A stretch of 64,000 nt of DNA from Fulvia fulva (taxonomy: Eukaryota > Ascomycota > Dothideomycetes > Mycosphaerellales > Mycosphaerellaceae), in contig NC_063018.1 in assembly GCF_020509005.1 (NCBI RefSeq), positions 1,922,001-1,986,000 on the forward strand. The letters run 5' to 3'. The position numbers and the translations under genes were made by a program. Under the pieces are notes generated by a model. The model did no database searches and was not told the DNA's origin. It saw nothing but the letters and a program-made list of their open reading frames with translations. This document shows, piece by piece, positions 23,096 to 33,770 of this stretch. How positions within the stretch are numbered: the stretch's first letter is position 1; each line of letters starts with the position of its first letter.

Positions 23096-25206
23096 TCATT
23101 CATGCTTCGTATCGTTTCGTGACGTGATCCATGGTACCGTGGTTTCCTTTCGTACCACAGATTTCCTGCGGTTGTGTTGTTGTGGCGGCGGCGTTGGCAT
23201 GGGAGTCTCCGGCTTCTTCCCTGTGCCGTAGTAGGCCCTCCATTGTCGCTTGATGGCTTTGCATCTACTCCAGGTCCAGCTGTTCTGCTCTGGGTGAGTG
23301 AGCTCAATCGCAAGCAGGACGATCAGGGTCAATGGAATCCCAATGACGAAGAATAGCCAGATGGATTGTTTCGCCTGGGTGAAGTCCGGGGATATGCTTA
23401 GGAAGCTCGATGTGAACTGGAGTGGGATGAAGAGGGCGGCCAGGAAGGTAAGTCTTGCCAGGTTCTTGTTCTGTTTGACAGCGCGTCTGCTCTCTTCGAT
23501 ATTGATGTTGTTCGTGGCCATGTTCTCAATGCTTTTGATGCGGACCTGGATCTCGTCCATTTGGCGTTTGACATTCTTGAAGTCAACGAGTAATGCGATG
23601 ATGCCAACTTTGTCTGTGCCCGATGCAAGGATCTCTCGTGAAGTCGAGTCCTGGGACAGAGCTGGTGTACTTGATTGCAGACCGTGATACGGCGCATGTA
23701 CCTCTGGAGGAAACAGTCGTGCACTGGCCTCACTGATCATGGTCTGGTAGTATCCAACGTTCCGACGCCAGGGCGACAGTTTTTGCAGTACATCTGAGAT
23801 GTCGCTGGCATTTTCGCCCCAGTGTGGTTTCTCAAACTCCCATTCGATCTTGCCCAGTTGGGTTGTCATATACTTCAACGTGGTAAGCCAGTCTGCAATG
23901 ACTAGACGATACATAGGGAGAGCTATGCACCGCTCGTCACTTCGGATCCTGTTGAGGTCATCGCTACTCAGCCTGAGGCTCCAGTACTTCATGTCATCGA
24001 ATAGGCTCTGGCGCTTAGGCGCCTGCACTGCCTTTTCTCGGTTTGACCGAAGGGCCGCCATGGATGGAGTACCCTCGAAAGGGCGGTACCCGCCCCAGAG
24101 TGGCTGTCCGGTGGAGACTGTAGGATCCAAGAGGAGGATCGCTATACGCTCCGGTCAGCAATGTCTCACACAATGGCGCACGGTCGGAGACTTGTTACCT
24201 GTTACAGGGTCCCCTGCCTGTCTGGGCTTGATCCATAGCGATGTCTTTGCACGAGTAAGCACTACGCTGGCATCTTTCTTGTCTAGCAGACCGTTCTGCA
24301 GCCGTTTCCGACTTCTGTCACTATCCAGTCGCCGCAAGATGTTCCAGTTGCCAGTTTCCATCTCGGCAGCCTGATACTGTTTTTCAGTCGGGAAGTACCT
24401 TGCTCGAAGGTACTGTATGATGAAGTGGTTCTGCTTCCTCAGATCGACATCGAGATTGGGAAGCTCTACCCATGGATCTCGTGTGTTGTGAAAGAGGTAG
24501 TCGCCAATGTACGAGAGGAAGAAGAGTGGATCGATATCGTAGAAAGCACCGAGGCCCTCGACGAGATCGCGACTCAGATCTTCGACTATCAAGAGGCGAG
24601 TCTGTCGTGATTCGGCAGTCTGAGGGGCTTTCGTGAGAGCAGGCAGTAGTTCTTCGGTATTGTTATATGTCTCAGTCTCCGGTCCTCCGCCATCGGTGTA
24701 GTCGATCACGCAGACATGAGCTTTGGACCTCCGCTCTCGACGATTTTCGTCGAAGAACTTCATGTAACGCCATTTGGGTGGAGCGCATGTGACTTCCATC
24801 CAGTGTCCGAGATAGGCAAGATGAGGCATAGTCTCTGAGAGGTCCTTGACATATTGAAGGTACGGGCCAGGCCTACACAGCAAAGTGGACAATCAGTTGG
24901 CAATTTCCAGCAAGTTGAGAGGACATACTCTTCCATCTCCCACTCGTTAGCACACTTGATGCCCTCGTAGAAGTCCCCAATGAAGTATGCATCACCGCCC
25001 GCATCGGTATGGGGGATGATAGCATATTCCTTGTCGCGCCATCGTGCCCAGTCTTTTCGCTGGTGATCCTGCAGCTCGAGAATGGCCTCATAGACATTCT
25101 CTGGGGGCGTGTACCCGTCTTTGGCATCCTCAATGCCTTTCGTCGCTTTCTCCTCGTCCTGGGACCGCGACTTGCCCTGCAGGCGGCTCGAGATGGATTG
25201 ACGCAT
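23096..25206 (-). CDS. CorA-like divalent metal transporter family protein
   Basis: Three exons: 25206-24929, 24872-24199 and 24141-23096. Introns of 56 and 57 nt have GTATGT and GTAACA donors and TAG acceptors, and all phases agree. The product is 665 residues. The start ATG at 25206 lies in GCCATGC; the frame upstream only has GTG. Residues 1-480 form a soluble cytosolic part, including YDIDPLFFLSYIGDYLFH near residue 200, typical of fungal CorA/ZntB-like proteins. Two C-terminal transmembrane helices lie near residues 545-568 (LTFLAALFIPLQFTSSFL) and 580-600 (IWLFFVIGIPLTLIVLLAI). The canonical GMN triplet after the first helix is absent (SISPDF instead), so ion transport is not assured. 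The C-terminal tail is basic. Confidence 0.85.
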
Positions 25207-25735
25207 GGCCGAAGCGGCAAAGACGCTTCCGCCCTCTCGCCCCACGCCGCAGGCTTCTCAGGGCGATGGTACTGTATAGTCAGTCCGGGCATGGGTAGGA
25301 TGGCGCTTTGGAGTGAGGATAACGTGAAAGGCGGGCTGCCGGGCGCAATCTCACTGTCAATTGGTCCGCATCACGCCCATCGTGTCCAGCTGTTGCACTG
25401 CACTGTGCCACGAGGCATTGAATGTATCGTTTCCCTCGTTCAGCAAACCGATCGACCGGTCACGGGCATCGTTATAACACGTCTACCGGTGGTTACTGTA
25501 GTCTGTAGATCTGCAACTCAGCCCCACGATGCATACAAAGCGGGAGATTGTCACGCTGCAAACAGCGATTGAAACAAACCCTCGCAACGCAACGACGTGT
25601 CCGAGCGGGGTAAAGTCGTCGTCGCCTTCCATCACCCTCATGCAGCTTCTAGCCAGCATCGCTTCTGCACTGTCCTCGCACTGCACTGCACTGTCCTCGC
25701 ACTGCACTGCACTGTCCTCGCACTGCACTGTCGAG
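25207..25735. promoter_or_regulatory. shared upstream region between divergent CorA-like and methyltransferase genes
   Basis: A 530-base intergenic stretch between two divergent starts, so it must hold both promoters. Its methyltransferase-proximal end is occupied by a 21-bp tandem repeat. Confidence 0.4.
25669..25731. repeat. 21-bp tandem repeat, three copies
   Basis: Three near-perfect copies of a 21-bp unit beginning ACTGTCCTCGCACTGCACTG, ending five bases before the methyltransferase start codon. In the methyltransferase frame the unit is open and would encode ALSSHCT repeats if translation began at an upstream ATG such as 25640. Confidence 0.9.
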
Positions 25736-26821
25736 ATGTCCACCGTGAATAGCAGACACAACCCGCAATTGGTGAATGGCGACCAACACGACCTCCACCA
25801 TGGCTACAACGACGACAACAAGACCGCCTGGAAGGCAATGGCCACCCACTGGGAAGAGTACCACTCGGAGAACGACATGGACGGCAACGACATGTTCACC
25901 CAGTGTCTCCTGCCTGTTGTGCAACAGCTATCGAACATGCCCGCGAAGGGCGCAAATACTACCTGGTGCCCGCGAGTCCTTGATCTGGGCGCAGGCAGCG
26001 GCATTATCGCGCGCATGATGGCGAGAGAGGGCGCTCACGTTACCGGACTTGACTACTCACACGAAATGATGGACATGGGCCGGAGACGAGCTGCCAAGGA
26101 GACTAATTTGAAAGGAAGTATCACCTATGATCTGATCGATCTAACGGATTATGAGGGCATGGCAAAGTTCATGCAGAGCCACGAGTGAGTCCAAACATGA
26201 TGAAAGCCGCGCTCGTCAGTCTGACGAAAGTGACAGCCGATACGACATTGTGACCATCAGCACAACGTTGAAGTCATTACCAACTCTCGAGCCACTCGCG
26301 AAAGCTCTACCTCTTATGATAAATCCTGAGGGGCGGTGAGTGGCTCAGAAATGCATCGAATTGCTCTTCCACTGACTTTCGTAGCATCGTCGTGGTTGAT
26401 CTTCATCCTGCATTCTCGAAGCCTGCGGGTCACCGTGGCATGGAGATCTACGAAGATCCCAAGACTGGCAAGCAACAGCTCAGCACCTACATCAAAGTGC
26501 CACGGTACTTGAACATTCCACCCACCAAGAGTGAGGCCGTACGCGGTCAGCCAGAGCCACTTGTGAGTTCCTCGTCCATATCTGATCCTTCCGACAGCTA
26601 ATCCGCGTTAGTGGGTATTCCACCGACCGTTCGGAAAGCTCATCGAGCCATTCTTCCAAAACGGTCTCATCCTGGACGCCATGCGCGAGCCAGCATTTGA
26701 GGGAGAGCCAATGCCATCACAGGCACAAAACTACCACAACTTCCAACAAACCCCCATGCTTCTAGGATTCCGATTGCGACTGGCAGATCGTACTGCAGTA
26801 CCAAAGGCAACAGTAAGCTGA
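25736..26821 (+). CDS. class I SAM-dependent methyltransferase
   Basis: Four exons, 25736-26184, 26237-26335, 26385-26562 and 26612-26821, with introns of 52, 49 and 49 nt, all GTGAGT donors, give 311 residues. The start MSTVNSRHNPQLVNG is preferred over in-frame upstream ATGs, which would add repeat-encoded residues. The SAM-binding motif I is VLDLGAGSGIIARMMA near residue 85, motif II-like GLDYSHEMM follows, and DIVTISTTLKSL corresponds to motif IV. The C-terminal half has IVVVDLHPAFSKPAGHRGM and ends in VFHRPFGKLIEPF and a short tail. Domain class is clear; the substrate cannot be inferred. It lies divergent from the CorA-like gene. Confidence 0.85.
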
Positions 26822-27376
26822 AGATCGTGCATTGCTATCGCAACCATGAGTGCAAATCTGCCCAGGGCGTACGCTCGATAAGCTTCGCGAGCCTCAAGCT
26901 CAGATGGCGGCCACGTCGCAACCACAATACCGAGCCGAGCAAACGCCCTGCGAAGTCGCGCGGTTTGCCACCGTAGACATGCTGCGGGAGATGCGATTAG
27001 TGTGGTCCCGATTTGGAGGCCGTCGAGGAATCAGGAGCTTCAGCTAGAGCGAGCGAGAGGCGAATGCGGCGTAGCTGACTTTGAGCAAGATACCCTTGAG
27101 AGAAAGGAGACTTGCGGTGCGAGACGAAATCGATGGAATTGCTGCTTTATGGAGTCTCGAAAAGCCAAAGCCAGATGGAGAACCATGACTTGAATCTCAA
27201 TAACCCAATCTCTGGAGAAGAAGACCGCCTCCACGAAAATAATGGGAGTTTCACAAGGCGTAGGCAGTGCAGGTAAGGCTTCGGCGCCGAGTTATGGGCA
27301 TTGCCAAAACCGATCTACCGCGCACGGCGTCCCTGCACTCACTCAAACTTCCGTATCGAGCCCTTCGAGGATCACC
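26822..27376. other. intergenic, no supported gene
   Basis: About 550 bases between the methyltransferase stop and the CTA repeat. No convincing frame or RNA gene seen. Confidence 0.4.
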
Positions 27377-27500
27377 CTACTACTACTACTACTACTCTTA
27401 ACCCCCTATCAACTATAAAGACACTCTTTAATAAGAAGAATATTTAGTAGTAATAACAAAGAATAATAATTACTTATTACTACTATAAACTATCTCTAAA
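27377..27500. repeat. CTA microsatellite followed by an AT-rich island
   Basis: A CTA repeat of about six to seven units at 27377-27396 leads into about 100 bases that are very AT-rich compared with the GC-rich surroundings and contain no ATG on the plus strand. The island lies directly 5' of a decayed carboxylesterase and appears to have replaced its start region. Confidence 0.8.
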
Positions 27501-27507
27501 CCCTCCC

Positions 27508-29505
27508 CTACTACTCCTCTATACCCTCGTCCCCTCCACCCTCGCAGCAATCGACACAACCGACCCCTACGACCCCCTCCCCCCCTAGGCTACACCACCT
27601 ACCGCGGCATCTCCAACCTCACAGCGGGAATCCTCTACTTCAAAGGGGTCCCATATGCCGCCTCTCCTTCAGGAGCCTACCGCTGGCGTAAACCCTGTCC
27701 TATCGAGTTCAACAACGATTACGATTTCAACGTGATTCAGAACGCCACAGAAGATGCGGCACCATGCATTCAGACTGTTCCGGAGCCGTATTATGGGCTG
27801 GGGTTTAGGGAGGATTACGCGACCGAGGGGCAGAGGGAGGATTGTTTGACGGCTGATGTGCTGGCGCCGGTGGATTCGCGGGGGGAGTATCTGCCGGTTG
27901 TGGTGTTGATTCATGGGGGGTGGGTTTGATCAGGTATGTCTATGGTCATGTTCGGATGATGGGGCGGTGGTGGTGTCGGGAATGGCTCATGCGGTTCTAT
28001 CGGTAGGGTGGGAGCCGATGGTTCCAGGGGGAGTCCATGGTGAATGCGTCGAATGGCGAATGTGATGAGTAGAACTGGAAGATTTCCGCTGATCTGATGT
28101 GTAGGCGGCTTCATATGGGTGAACATCCAGTATCGGCTGGGAATGCTGGGCTTTCTTGGTGGCAGTGATGTAGCGCATAATGGTGTTCGCAATGCTGGGT
28201 TGCTGGACCAACGGGCTGCCCTGGAGTGGATACTGTACAGAGGAATATCAGGAGCTTTGGTCAGTACATCAATCTCTCGATTCAACCTCGACTGACAATA
28301 AATAGGTGGCGATCCTGCAGAGGTCACGATCTGGGGTGCATCGGCCGGAGGAGGGAGTGTAACTGCTCAACTCATTGCTGGCGGCGCTTTCGACGAGCCT
28401 CCTTTCTCTGCAGCTATAGCTGAGTACCGTATGTCGACAGATCTCTTTGATATCCACGTGATGCTGAAGGTGGCACAGCTTGGTGGCAACCATACATCAA
28501 CGAGACCCAGCAAGATATCACGTATCGACATGCGCTTGAGTTGTCTCAGTGCAAGACTACAACTTGTCTTCGTGCGTTGCCGGAAGAACAGATGGTTGTT
28601 CTCGCCCAAGCGGTGCTTAATGCCTCCTATCCTGGTCCTGGAGCTGTTTATGGCGTAGGTCTGTTCCGACGTGATGTCCGAGTGTTGCCAATGAGAGACA
28701 GCCTTACTACTTCGGTTCAGTGGTGGACGACAAGTTCATTCTCGACCTTCCTAGCCAGGAGTTCGCGTGTGGTCACTTTCATGATGTGCCTTTGATCGTT
28801 GGGCACTCGGTGTGAGTCGATTATAAGTCTTGAGGTGCCTCACAGCTGACGGATCTTGCAGCAACGAGGGTAGTATCTTCGTGAGAAGAAATTACAGCCC
28901 TCAGGTCATGGCCACAGACGATGCTGAGCTCCTCTTTCCCTTCGCAGGACCTGCCTTCCTGTCCCGATTGTACAATTTGTATCCACGGGCTGCATATGAC
29001 TCCATCTCGAACCAGACAGTAGGCTGGTTTGGCGACTTCGTGCGTACCGCACCCTGGCTCGCTTTTGCCCCCCTATTGACCATATTAGAACATCAACTGC
29101 CCGACCTACCACACGGCCCACAACGCCATCGACCGCACCTCCAACAAATCCGCAGTCTGGAAGATGCTCTTCAACGCAGGGCGCAAGCGCCATGGCGCTA
29201 CCTTCGAGTACCTCAATTCCAACTACACCGGTCTTCCGCAGGCCAGTAATCAGACTCTGGGGCAGATTATGTCTTCATACTGGATGTCTTTCATCATGAC
29301 TCAGGACCCTAATGTGTTGAGGATGGATCGTGCGCCTGATTGGCCTAGCTATGCTAGTGGAGGGATCGGGACGCTTGATACGGGAGAGGCTGTGGGGTTC
29401 CAGACGTTGGAGGTGATGGATGATGCGATGGAGGCGGTGGTTGATAACGATGCGTCGGCGAAGTGTGACTTTTTTGCGAGTCGTGCTTTCCAGGTGCAGA
29501 ATTAG
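27508..29505 (+). pseudogene. secreted type-B carboxylesterase/lipase, decayed
   Basis: Alpha/beta-hydrolase of the type-B carboxylesterase family; several introns can be followed through a collinear gene. Landmarks: a signal-peptide-like LLLYTLVPSTLAA, YRGISNLTAGILYFKGVPYA, EDCLTADVLAPVDS, the oxyanion-hole HGG region, NIQYRLGMLGFLGGS, the nucleophile elbow WGASAGGGSV, NEGSIF with the catalytic acid, and a catalytic-His region near KRHGATFEYL. Three lesions break the frame. There is one base too few in the C run at 27579-27585, so TAG follows. There is one base too many in the G-rich HGGG segment at 27915-27924. A 5-base insertion (ATACT) at 28230-28234 lies between LEW and VQRNIRSFG. The start codon is missing. 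Downstream introns (for example 28655-28700 and 29038-29086) are still well formed, so loss looks recent. Confidence 0.8.
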
Positions 29506-29842
29506 ACTGCAGAAAATGTGAGGAAGCCGCGTGTGTGAGGTTGCCACCTCCCTTCTTTGTTGTCAGCAGTGCAGATCAAAGTACACACCTGCAGAAGTCG
29601 CGAAGCAGAACACATGCGTGGACGCAACTCCCCGGTGGCATGCTTGCTACTGCTTCTGCTGAGATCGCCCGACGTGCCTGCTTGAAGGTTGTATTGACGA
29701 TTCTCTCAAAGGTCCTTTGCTAATTCTGCCGCAGACATCCCCAACAAGCATACCATTCTGCAGCACCGCTTCAGCATTCCAGCAGCATAGTCCTTCGCAC
29801 ACATCAGGAGACACATCCCAACAACAGCATCCCACCCTACCC

Positions 29843-31081
29843 ATGGCTGGCCCAACCAAGGAAGACGACGGTCCAGTCGGCGGAACCCAGCATCCACACC
29901 ACTACAGGCCCGCAGGCTTGCCACCTCAGACAGGCGGCCACGATGACGAGCCAAGAGTCTACGACGACGCAGTCGGCGATAGTGCAGCAGACTACGAGCC
30001 TCAACGCTCTGACAGTCTCGCACCCCCAAGTGGGCCCAGCGGCAATCCGATAGTACAGACTCTGCCAACCGACTCGAGAGACGACGTACCAGAACCACCT
30101 CCCACTCGTCCAATGCCGGTCTTGACACCTACTCGTCCCGAACCCTTGATCATCAGAGACGAAGTCAGACCCCACGGCGTGAGTAACGGACCCTTGGGTC
30201 TCAAGTGAAAGATGACTGACCAAACCACCCAGAGCACTACCTCCTCACCAGATGGCGTCGCACCCCTCGAGAGCGATTGGCCATCTCCCCTTTTCTCACG
30301 CCGTCGTGGAGCCTCCGCCACCTCAGATCTCGACCAGAACGAGCTACGCCTCTCTCGATCGCTCCCCAACGACGCGTGTGGAGTTGCGCCCCAGACACCG
30401 CTCTTTGGCTCAGAACGGCTCTCTCAGCGTGAGAGCTGCCAACAACCCTCGGCCGTGGCACCTTAGCAAGGACCTACCCCTCATAACTCATCCCGCGCCC
30501 CCATCGGTGGCATGTACGACGGCGCGATCGACCCAAACGCTGATCCGGAAACGAATCTCCGGCGTGTACGAGCGATCGAAGCTGCTGGAGGCAGCGCCCG
30601 GGCTGATGGGCAAGTTGACGGAAGCGCGGGGAGCGCACGCGTGGACGACTTACCCACGTCGGATCAGCTGATAGATGAGCTACTGGAGCAGTTGACACTG
30701 GCAAACCAGTCAAACGGCGCTCCCAACACGAACGGCAATGCTGGAGCATCGGACAGTGAGCCCAGTAGCTCAGACGAAGAGCGTTTCGAGGGGGGAGGCG
30801 CGCGCTGACGCGGTGCTGCAGAGTCGAGCAACTTTGTGTGGTGGGCCATAGGGTTCTTGACATTGGTCGGGCTGCTATGCCTCGTTCTGGGAGCAGCAAT
30901 CATCCTACAGTTGGTGTTTCCATACTGGTGGGCCCATGTCTTCCAAATGCAGTCGTATTGGATGACGGATCGAGAAGGCTATAAGTATGGGTATGGCTGG
31001 ACTATCATTGGAGACGAGCAGTGCCAGATGAGGGGGAGGTACTTCTATTGCGAGGAGCGGACGATTGATAGGAGGGTTTGA
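29843..31081 (+). CDS. disordered protein with a conserved C-terminal membrane segment, function unknown
   Basis: Proposed exons 29843-30178, 30233-30428, 30471-30755 and 30822-31081 give 358 residues. Intron 1 (GTGAGT...CCCAG) is clear. Intron 2 is short (42 nt) with an AAG acceptor, and intron 3 (66 nt, GTGAGC, branch GCTGAC, GCTGCAG) removes an in-frame TGA at 30808. A shorter 39-nt intron 3 with a weaker GTTTCG donor is also in frame. The N-terminal 250 residues are Pro/Ser/Asp-rich and disordered, with a DLPTSDQLIDELLEQL helix near residue 240. The C terminus has one long hydrophobic helix (WWAIGFLTLVGLLCLVLGAA) and a conserved-looking aromatic tail with two cysteines (DEQCQMRGRYFYCEERT). 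The family is not recognised. A single-pass membrane protein is inferred. Confidence 0.65.
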
Positions 31082-31279
31082 TTTTGGGTCTCGAAGTTTG
31101 CGAGCGCGCCCGAGGTGCGGAGTGTTGTGGGTGGCTATCAAGTTCGTAGATTGAACTCGAAGCATTGTTTTGGGCTCTCATCTCCCATGATTCCCTCAGC
31201 TCGTGTGCTCTTTCGTTCCAGCTTCCAAAATCGACTTTGCTTCCCATGCTCTCCTTCAGGATCGCAGCAGCGGGGCACC

Positions 31280-32572
31280 TCATCGTAGTCCCAGCCTCCT
31301 GACATCAGCACTCGTCCTCTTACCCTCAATCATCTCACTCATAACAAGCCCAGTCTCCAAACCCAGACTGATCCCCCAGGGCCCAGGTCCAGCACAGACA
31401 TACACGCCCCCATCCTCCGCCATCCTCATACCTCCAAGCTCCTTATCTTCCATCCTCGTCAGAATCGGCGCCCCGCTCCTCGTAACAGGCCTGAAACATA
31501 AACCTTCCCTCAGCACCTCCAGATCACTCACATCAGTCCCATCCCTCCCAGGTAGAGTGTGCGCCACCGCTATCAAATCCTCAATCGCTTCAGGGTCTGG
31601 CACCGCTTCGCTTGCCTTTTCAGGGAGAGGTAGGTCACTGTCGTTAAGGCCGGCGATGTAGATTTCCTCTCCTACTCGGGAGAAAATTTCAGGGCTGAAG
31701 CTGTTTTGCATTGTTGTGAGAAGCGCGTGGCAGCCACGGGTTTCGTGTTCTCTCGTCCAGCGAGGGCTTTTTACGACGATGCTGTGGCCTGCGTAGGGTG
31801 TGACGGCGATTGTGGTTGGCGAGGAACGGAAGAGGGAGGCGAAGATCTGGGGCGTCCAGGCGCTCGCTGAGATAAGAAGGCGGGTACAGGGGATGTGGTG
31901 TTCGGTGTCGTCGCTGTCGCTGTCGCGGAGAGTTATGCCGGAGAGGATGCCCGTGGGGTCTGTTGTGATTTGGACCGCTCGGGCTGGATGGTGCAAATGA
32001 ACACCTCGGGATGTACATTGATCGAGAAGGAAGTGTGAGAGGCGTAAAGGATCAACCTGAGCTACGCCGCCTTCTTCGCCGATATGGTCCACAGCGTCGC
32101 CATCCCTCTTTCTAAGCCAAGATGGGCCATTGCCTGAGACGAACTCATGTACGCCAGGGTCTTGCGCTGCTTGGGCTCTACTTGTACCATTCGCTAGCCA
32201 TTCCGTATCTTGCCTCCCTCCGGATGAGCTTCTTCCTCCGCCATCGACCAAAGATATGCCTGTGCTCCTGCTGTAGCCCCAGTTCTGTCTACCATTGTGT
32301 TCATCTGCTAGCTCTTGATGTAATTGGAACGACAGTCTACCTAGACTTGCTGTCGCCGGCCCGAACCAGTCCTCAGCAATGAAACCGCCACTCTTACCGC
32401 TCGCGCTGTCGAATAGTCCGTCGCTCGCTTCGACGAGATGTATGCTGTCGGGTCGTGTAGTGGCGGATTGTGAGAGGTAGTACGCTGTGGCACAGCCGAT
32501 GATGCCGGCACCTAGGATAACAGTACCGCTTGCGCCGGCCTGGTCGTTCGATCTCGATGGAGTACTCGGCAT
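31280..32572 (-). CDS. FAD-dependent oxidoreductase of the DAO fold, TDA3-like
   Basis: Single-exon frame of 430 residues starting MPSTPSRSNDQAGAS. The FAD-binding Rossmann motif is VILGAGIIGCATAYYL at about residue 18, followed by an acidic residue at the end of the second strand (LVEAS). SGKSGGFIAEDWF near residue 60 is characteristic of the TDA3-like subgroup of DAO-family oxidoreductases; yeast Tda3 is a late-endosome protein. The C-termin part has GLCFRPVTRSGAPILTR and the GxG-containing AGPGPWGISLGLETG that contacts the FAD. The substrate is unknown. Divergent from the SDR gene, with 365 bases between starts. Confidence 0.88.
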   Translation of the reverse strand: MPSTPSRSNDQAGASGTVILGAGIIGCATAYYLSQSATTRPDSIHLVEASDGLFDSASGKSGGFIAEDWFGPATASLGRLSFQLHQELADEHNGRQNWGYSRSTGISLVDGGGRSSSGGRQDTEWLANGTSRAQAAQDPGVHEFVSGNGPSWLRKRDGDAVDHIGEEGGVAQVDPLRLSHFLLDQCTSRGVHLHHPARAVQITTDPTGILSGITLRDSDSDDTEHHIPCTRLLISASAWTPQIFASLFRSSPTTIAVTPYAGHSIVVKSPRWTREHETRGCHALLTTMQNSFSPEIFSRVGEEIYIAGLNDSDLPLPEKASEAVPDPEAIEDLIAVAHTLPGRDGTDVSDLEVLREGLCFRPVTRSGAPILTRMEDKELGGMRMAEDGGVYVCAGPGPWGISLGLETGLVMSEMIEGKRTSADVRRLGLR

Positions 32573-32937
32573 GATGAAAGCGCTTTCGGCTGGGACCTAG
32601 ACCAGTTGTCGTGAGGTAGGTTTGGGTATGAAGTGTATCTGTCAAGGAATACATATAATACAAGCAAGAATGATAATGAGGACTGCACTTACATTGACTG
32701 CGAACCCATGTGCCTACAGTATAGCATGTCCTATCCCCAAGTTAACAACGAAGACAAGATATCGGGGAGCTGTGCTTGGAAAGATCCAGTCGTGCCAGTC
32801 TCCTTCGAAGTGGGGTGAGCAATGACGAGCCGTGGGGTCGTGATTTCGGCTGCTCGCATCCTTCCAATGCCTCTTCAATCCAGCAACACACTCTCTCACA
32901 GTAAACATCACAACCTATCCACATCATAGCATCCACT
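32573..32937. promoter_or_regulatory. bidirectional promoter region between TDA3-like and SDR genes
   Basis: The 365 bases between two divergent start codons. No specific element can be named. Confidence 0.4.
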
Positions 32938-33743
32938 ATGTCAAAAGTCATAGCTCTCACAGGCGCCTCCCGCGGTATCGGCCTCACAATTGCTCACTAC
33001 CTCCTCGAACACTCCCACAACCTCGTCGTCGTTGCCAGAACCGCAGGACCCCTCCACGAGCTCGAGGAACAATACCCTGGCCGCGTCGCAGTGCTGGCCG
33101 GAAATCTCAACAACGTCTGGTTAGGGCAGGAGATTGTAGACTTGGCGTTAGAGAGGTTCCAGAAACTTGATGGGGTGATTGTCAATCATGGTGTTTTGAA
33201 TCCGGTGAAGAGGATTGCGGACAGCATGGTGGAACAATGGCGGGAGGCGTTCGATGTCAACTTCTTCTCGGCGGTCTCGATTGCAAAGGCAGCGGTGCCA
33301 GTGCTGAGGAAGTCGAAGGGTACGATTCTGTTCACATCATCTGGAGCAGCAAGCACGGCATATCCAACCTGGGGAGCATATGGCAGTGCGAAAGCTGCGG
33401 TGAACCATCTGGCCATGACCATTGCAAGCGAAGAGAAGGATATAACAAGCATTGCTATTCGACCAGGCGTCGTAGACACCGACATGCAGCGGGACATTCG
33501 TGAAAAGCACAACACAGCCATGGATCCTGCTGATGCGGCGAAGTTTGCCGAGTTGAAGAACACGGGTGGTCTGTTGAAGCCGGAGCAGCCTGGGTATGTC
33601 ATGGCAAAGTTGGTACTCGATGCGCCCAAATCCTTGAGGTATGTCATACGGTCCAGACGAGACGAGTTGGGCTGACATTTTGCAGTGGCAAGTTTCTAAC
33701 ATGGAACGCGGAGGAACTGAAGGCATATCAAGTGCAAGGATAG
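32938..33743 (+). CDS. short-chain dehydrogenase/reductase (yeast YIR035C/IRC24-like)
   Basis: Exons 32938-33638 and 33686-33743 (intron 33639-33685, 47 nt, GTATGT...TTGCAG) give 252 residues. The NADP-binding TGASRGIG motif begins at residue 8, the NHG strand motif is near residue 84, and the catalytic Ser and YxxxK are in SSGAAS and YGSAKAA near residues 138-152. RPGVVDTDMQ follows the catalytic helix. The compact size and end are those of the benzil-reductase/sepiapterin-reductase-like group that includes yeast YIR035C and IRC24. Substrate unknown. Intact. Confidence 0.88.
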
Positions 33744-33770
33744 GAGACTTGGTTGGATACGACAGGCGAT

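Noticed and set aside
27397..27500. Proof of RIP in the AT-rich segment
   Set aside because: AT-richness alone does not show RIP; dinucleotide indices and a repeated partner copy would be needed.
30252..30671. 139-codon plus frame with a plausible-looking helix RISGVYERSKLLEAAPGL
   Set aside because: It overlaps the chosen frame, which continues smoothly into DLPTSDQLIDELLEQL and the membrane segment; this frame ends in a stop without joining anything.
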